NCBI GenBank assembly: GCA_034668825.1
Contig: JAXDOR010000015.1
Location: forward strand, 1 to 6,909
From: CANKHA01 sp034668825
GTDB taxonomy: Bacteria > Pseudomonadota > Alphaproteobacteria > Rhizobiales > Xanthobacteraceae
Direction of reading: 5' to 3'
DNA: 6,909 nucleotides
In this document: positions 3,637 through 6,909 of the stretch, piece after piece
Numbering within the stretch: position 1 is the stretch's first letter
Layout of the letters: each line of letters starts with the position of its first letter
Made by a program: the position numbers and the translations under genes
The notes under the pieces: generated by a model
What the model saw: only the letters and a program-made list of their open reading frames with translations
What the model was told of the DNA's origin: nothing
Databases searched by the model: none

Positions 3637-6108
3637 ATGGCCGGCTTGACCATCTCGCGGCCGTCAAGAGGCCGCCGGCTTGTGTTACCGGGCGTGATTT
3701 TTCTTGCCGTCGCGGCGGCGCTCGTCGTGGGCGGTTGGCCGCAACCGGCTGCGGCGCAAATCGTCAATTTCCCCGCTCGTCCGAAACCGCCCGTCCGCCA
3801 TGGTCCCTCGAACGAGCAGATGCTCGTCCAGGCTACCGAGATTCATTACGACTATACCAACGAGCGCGTCTCCGCGGTCGGCAACGTGCAGATCTATTAT
3901 TCCGGCTCGACGCTAGAGGCGGACAAGGTCATCTACGACCAGAAGACCAAACGCCTGCACGCCGAAGGCAATGCCCGGCTGACCGAGGCCGATGGCCAAG
4001 TCACCTATGGCCAAATCATGGAGCTTACCGACGACTACCGCGACGGCTTCGTCGATTCGCTGCGGTTGGACGCGCCGGAGCAGACCAGCATCGCCGCCGC
4101 GCGGGCCGAACGTTCGGGCGGCAACTTTTCCGTTTTCCATAGCGGCGTCTATACCGCTTGCGAGCCGTGCAAGGACGATCCGAAAAAACCGCCGCTGTGG
4201 CAGGTGAAGGCCGCGCGCATCATCCACGATCAGAACGAAAAGATGATGTATTTCGAGCAGGCCCAGCTCGAATTTTTCGGCGTCCCTGCGATCTACATGC
4301 CTTACTTCTCGGCTCCCGATCCGACTGTAAAGCGCAAGACCGGCTTTCTCATCCCGACCTTCTCATCGACTTCGATCTATGGCCTCGGCGTCAGCGTTCC
4401 TTATTTCTGGGCGCTCGCGCCGGATTATGATTTCACCTTCACGCCGCTGATCACATGGAAACAAGGGCCGTTGCTCCAGGGCGAATGGCGGCAGCGGTTG
4501 GAGAGCGGCTCTTACTTCATTCGCGGCGCCGCCATCAGCCAATTGGACCCAAACGTTTTCGTCCATACGGACGGCAGTCCGACGCCCGGCAAGCGGGCAT
4601 TCCGCGGCAGCCTGGAAAGCTCCGGCCAGTTCAGCCTTTCGGACAAATGGGTGTGGGGCTGGGACATCGTAGATCCCACCGACAAGACCTTTTTGCAGGA
4701 TTACGACGCGACGCGGATAAGGGGGTCGGATATTCTGAAAACCACGCCGACCGAGGGTATTTCGCAGCTCTATCTTGCCGGACGCGGCGACCGCAGTTAC
4801 TTCGATGCCCGCAGCATTTATTTTTATGGATTTTCCGAATCCGATCAGCAGAGCCAGATCCCGGTCGTGCATCCGGTGGTGGACTATGCCTACACCTTCG
4901 GGCGGCCGGTTTTTGGCGGCGAGCTTAGCTACAAGACCAACCTGACCAGCCTCACCCGGCAAACCGCCAATTTCGATCCGGTCAGCCAGATTGCCTTCAA
5001 CGGCGGTCTCTGCACGCTCACTTCGGCTGATCCGCGGGCGCGGCTGCCGGCTAATTGCCTCCTGCGCGGCTTTCCCGGGACTTACTCGCGCCTCTCCGGG
5101 GAAATGGATTGGCGTCACAGCATAACCGACTCCTATGGTCAGGTGTTTACGCCATTCGTCTCGCTGCGCGCCGACGTAGCCACGCTGTCCGTGAAGAACG
5201 ATGCCGATGCCGCCGGCGTGGCGAATTATCTTCCCAACGGCGACACCTCGGTTGTGCGCGCCATGCCGACGGCCGGGCTTGAATACCGTTATCCATTTAT
5301 TGGCGTGCAATCCTGGGGTACGCAAACTATTGAGCCAATCGCTCAAGTGATCGTGCGTCCTAACGAAACCAGCATCCGCAAGCTCCCCAACGAAGACGCG
5401 CAAAGCCTGATCTTCGACGACAGCAACCTGTTCAAGACCGACAAATTCTCCGGGTGGGATCGGGTCGAAGGCGGCGGCCGCGCCAATGTCGGCGTGCAAT
5501 ACACCGCGCAATTCAACAAAGCCGGCTTCTTCAACGTCCTGTTCGGGCAATCCTATCAATTGTTCGGGACGAATTCTTTCGCGGTAGGCGATGCCACCAA
5601 TACCGGGCTCAACAGCGGCCTCGATACGCCACGCTCGGATTACGTTGCGCGGGCATCTTACCAGCCGAGCAGCAGCTACATGCTCACGTCTCGTTTCCGC
5701 TTCGATCAATCCACCTTCGCCGTGAACCGTTTCGAATTGGAGAGCCGCGTCAATCTCGGCCGCTGGACCTTTACCAATGTCTACGGCGATTACGCCGCGC
5801 AGCCGGCGCTGGGCTTCCTGACGCGGCGCCAGGGTATTACCACCGCGTCGACTCTGAAGTTGACGTCGAACTGGAATTTATCGGTAGGTGTTGGCTACGA
5901 CCTGGATGAGCATAAAGTTATCGGAACGCAATTCGGCGTCGGCTATCTCGACGATTGCGTCGCCTTGGGACTCGTCTACACCACGGGCTATACCTACAGC
6001 GGCAATCCGCAGCAAAACGTCCACGCGGTGATGCTCTCGCTGAGCCTGCGCACGCTCGGCGGCACGGCGGTCAGCCAAAAGGTGGGCGGTCTTCCCGGCG
6101 GCTTCTAA
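3637..6108 (+). CDS. lptD: LPS-assembly protein LptD (outer-membrane LPS translocon)
   Basis: LptD is the outer-membrane barrel that, plugged by the lipoprotein LptE, receives LPS from the periplasmic Lpt bridge and inserts it in the outer leaflet. From the ATG at 3637 the precursor has 823 residues (E. coli 784). Residues 1-40 are a signal peptide (RRLVLPGVIFLAVAAALVV core, cleavage likely after PAAA, mature start QIVNF). Residues about 60-170 form the LptA-like jelly-roll domain (MLVQATEIHYDY, VGNVQIYYSGSTLEADKVIY, LHAEGNARL). The conserved junction PYFSAPDPTVKRKTGFLIP (222-240) leads into the C-terminal barrel, rich in alternating aromatic strands and ending in Phe. Cysteines are C175 and C178 (CEPC), C459 and C474 in the barrel, and C774 near the C-terminus; E. 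coli has two before and two adjacent ones after the barrel. Usual partners (lptF, lptG, surA, pdxA, ksgA) are absent on both sides. An additional or relocated copy is possible, but the domain set looks complete. Confidence 0.95.
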   Translation: MAGLTISRPSRGRRLVLPGVIFLAVAAALVVGGWPQPAAAQIVNFPARPKPPVRHGPSNEQMLVQATEIHYDYTNERVSAVGNVQIYYSGSTLEADKVIYDQKTKRLHAEGNARLTEADGQVTYGQIMELTDDYRDGFVDSLRLDAPEQTSIAAARAERSGGNFSVFHSGVYTACEPCKDDPKKPPLWQVKAARIIHDQNEKMMYFEQAQLEFFGVPAIYMPYFSAPDPTVKRKTGFLIPTFSSTSIYGLGVSVPYFWALAPDYDFTFTPLITWKQGPLLQGEWRQRLESGSYFIRGAAISQLDPNVFVHTDGSPTPGKRAFRGSLESSGQFSLSDKWVWGWDIVDPTDKTFLQDYDATRIRGSDILKTTPTEGISQLYLAGRGDRSYFDARSIYFYGFSESDQQSQIPVVHPVVDYAYTFGRPVFGGELSYKTNLTSLTRQTANFDPVSQIAFNGGLCTLTSADPRARLPANCLLRGFPGTYSRLSGEMDWRHSITDSYGQVFTPFVSLRADVATLSVKNDADAAGVANYLPNGDTSVVRAMPTAGLEYRYPFIGVQSWGTQTIEPIAQVIVRPNETSIRKLPNEDAQSLIFDDSNLFKTDKFSGWDRVEGGGRANVGVQYTAQFNKAGFFNVLFGQSYQLFGTNSFAVGDATNTGLNSGLDTPRSDYVARASYQPSSSYMLTSRFRFDQSTFAVNRFELESRVNLGRWTFTNVYGDYAAQPALGFLTRRQGITTASTLKLTSNWNLSVGVGYDLDEHKVIGTQFGVGYLDDCVALGLVYTTGYTYSGNPQQNVHAVMLSLSLRTLGGTAVSQKVGGLPGGF

Positions 6109-6260
6109 ACCTCGCTGCGGCAAAGCTATCTAATAATTTACGATCTAAGTGCAGCATCCGCTTGCATCCGCAGGTCTATTTGCATGCGATGCGGCGGTTC
6201 CGAGCGGCCTTGGTCTTGCCACTGTATTCGGCTTTCTGAGGCTTCCTGATCCACCAATGA

Positions 6261-6689
6261 TTGAGATCGGTATTGTCCTTAAAAGATCGACCCAAGCTCC
6301 AGTTGCGATTGACCTTGGCCGTTGCGGCTTCAGTCGCAGCGCTGGCCTGCGCAGGATGCTCGACCACTGTCATCGATGCCATTCCGGCTTGGGCCGGCGG
6401 CGAACCTGCGGGGGCTCCGCAGCGGCCGGCAACGGCAGCCGAATATCCGCCGGTCAATGACCGGCCTCCGGCACGCGATACAAAGCTGATCACCGAGCAG
6501 GAGCAGAGCAAAATCGAAGGCGAGCTCACCACCGTCCGCAACACTCAGGCCGTTCAAGCCCAGGATATGCAAAAAGATCGCGCGGAGGTTCTCGCAACCA
6601 CCCCGCAGTTGACGGCGGCGCAAGCCAAGGCCGCGGCGGCGAGAGCGGCGCGGGATAAAGCAAAAGCATCAGACCCGCGCCCGAACTGA
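6261..6689 (+). CDS. Small probable lipoprotein, proline/alanine-rich, function unknown
   Basis: The frame from a TTG at 6261 encodes 142 residues. The N-terminus has basic residues (KDRPKLQLR) then a hydrophobic stretch (LTLAVAASVAALA) ending in CAGC, with C33 the likely lipidated cysteine. The -3 position is Cys rather than the usual Leu, so the lipobox is imperfect. A proline-rich linker (residues about 45-70, PAGAPQRPATAAEYPPVNDR) leads into a charged, probably helical segment (LITEQEQSKIEGELTTVRN, 76-94). The C-terminus is alanine/lysine-rich (AAQAKAAAARAARDKAK), helical or coiled coil. The start is uncertain: no good Shine-Dalgarno is seen, and TTG at 6273, 6303 or 6309 could also serve. 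It lies 152 bases after lptD on the same strand, perhaps in the same transcript. I recognise it only as the style of conserved-hypothetical lipoproteins of Bradyrhizobium relatives; no function is assigned. Confidence 0.62.
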   Translation: MRSVLSLKDRPKLQLRLTLAVAASVAALACAGCSTTVIDAIPAWAGGEPAGAPQRPATAAEYPPVNDRPPARDTKLITEQEQSKIEGELTTVRNTQAVQAQDMQKDRAEVLATTPQLTAAQAKAAAARAARDKAKASDPRPN

Positions 6690-6692
6690 ATC

Positions 6693-6726
6693 CTGCCGCG
6701 CGCTTGAGGCGATCAGAGCGCGGCGG
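6693..6726. terminator. GC-rich hairpin between convergent genes, possible bidirectional terminator
   Basis: Bases 6693-6701 pair with 6718-6726 (core GCCGCGC against GCGCGGC, one T-G pair near the base) around a 16-base loop. It begins four bases after the lipoprotein stop and overlaps the last codons of the glycosyltransferase on the other strand, where a convergent terminator is expected. There is no T-run on either side, so the call rests on position and stem strength. Confidence 0.3.
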
Positions 6727-6909
6727 ATGTCTTCCATACTTGCTGGTAAAAGCTCGCGATCTTTTCCACCTCGGCATCGACCGCAAATTCCATCATTACC
6801 CGCTCGCGCGCTGCCAAGCCCATTTTCGCGGCGCGCGCCGGGTCAGCCATCAACGGCTCGAGCGCTTTAACCAACGCCTCGACGTCTCCTGGCGGCACCA
6901 AAATCCCGG
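6713..6909 (-). CDS. Glycosyltransferase family 4-type protein, C-terminal end
   Basis: Only the last 65 or so residues are in the window; the gene continues past the right edge. The visible part starts GILVPPGDVEALVKAL, the classic end of the GT-B nucleotide-sugar binding domain of GT4 enzymes (retaining, RfaB/WaaG-like). It then gives PLMADPARAAKMGLAARERV, the usual helix after it, and ends with FYQQVWKTSAAL. Such enzymes transfer sugars from nucleotide donors to LPS core, O-antigen, exopolysaccharide or other glycans at the cytoplasmic face of the inner membrane. Closeness to gmhAB and lptD makes an LPS role attractive, but donor and acceptor cannot be read from this fragment. It converges on the lipoprotein gene, 23 bases apart, so it belongs to a different transcript. 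Confidence 0.82.
   Translation of the reverse strand, partial: GILVPPGDVEALVKALEPLMADPARAAKMGLAARERVMMEFAVDAEVEKIASFYQQVWKTSAAL

Noticed and set aside
4363..5709. 448-codon open frame antisense to lptD
   Set aside because: It lies wholly inside the clearly coding lptD gene on the opposite strand and shows no recognisable domain. It is a codon-bias shadow of a GC-rich gene.
1..6909. CRISPR array, tRNA, rRNA, insertion sequence or phage genes
   Set aside because: I looked for regularly spaced direct repeats, tRNA-like cloverleaf ends and transposase or integrase motifs and saw none. The palindromes present lack the regular spacing of a CRISPR array.

Overview
The window reads as chromosomal DNA of a GC-rich Gram-negative alphaproteobacterium. 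It is most likely a member of the Hyphomicrobiales (Rhizobiales) in or near the Bradyrhizobium/Rhodopseudomonas/Xanthobacteraceae group. This placement is inferred from the style of the LptD protein, the two small alphaproteobacterial-type lipoproteins, and a palindromic intergenic repeat that resembles dispersed repeats I associate with that group. No search was run. I see no rRNA, tRNA, CRISPR array, transposase or phage gene.

Layout, left to right. (1) Positions 1-592, minus strand: the N-terminal two thirds of a TauE/SafE-family membrane transporter, running off the left edge. (2) 593-1476: about 880 bases without a convincing gene. They hold an AT-rich part with a possible promoter for the transporter and a compact interleaved inverted repeat. 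A composite of GC-rich palindromes follows, one about 97 bp long and one about 88 bp long. Several overlapping open frames on both strands here look spurious. (3) 1477-2632, plus strand: gmhA and gmhB, separated by only 4 bases, for two steps of ADP-heptose synthesis for the LPS inner core. (4) 2673-3002: a small lipoprotein with two extra cysteines bracketing a helical stretch. (5) 3003-3636: about 630 bases without a convincing gene, containing a two-tier hairpin. (6) 3637-6108: lptD, the outer-membrane LPS translocon barrel. (7) 6261-6689: a second small probable lipoprotein. (8) 6713-6909, minus strand: the C-terminal end of a GT4-type glycosyltransferase, converging on the lipoprotein gene and running off the right edge.

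The shared theme is the cell envelope. GmhA and GmhB make heptose precursors, the glycosyltransferase may add sugars to LPS or another glycan, and LptD inserts finished LPS into the outer leaflet. The heptose kinase/adenylyltransferase (HldE) and epimerase (HldD) are not in view. The most notable points are: lptD sits outside the lptFG-lptD-surA-pdxA-ksgA arrangement usual in this order; its cysteine pattern differs from E. coli; GmhB has lost the second half of the zinc site known in E. coli GmhB; and two uncharacterised lipoproteins flank lptD. I found no clear case of a wholly new system. Most of the coding content is ordinary, and the unexplained part lies in the two long gene-free stretches.
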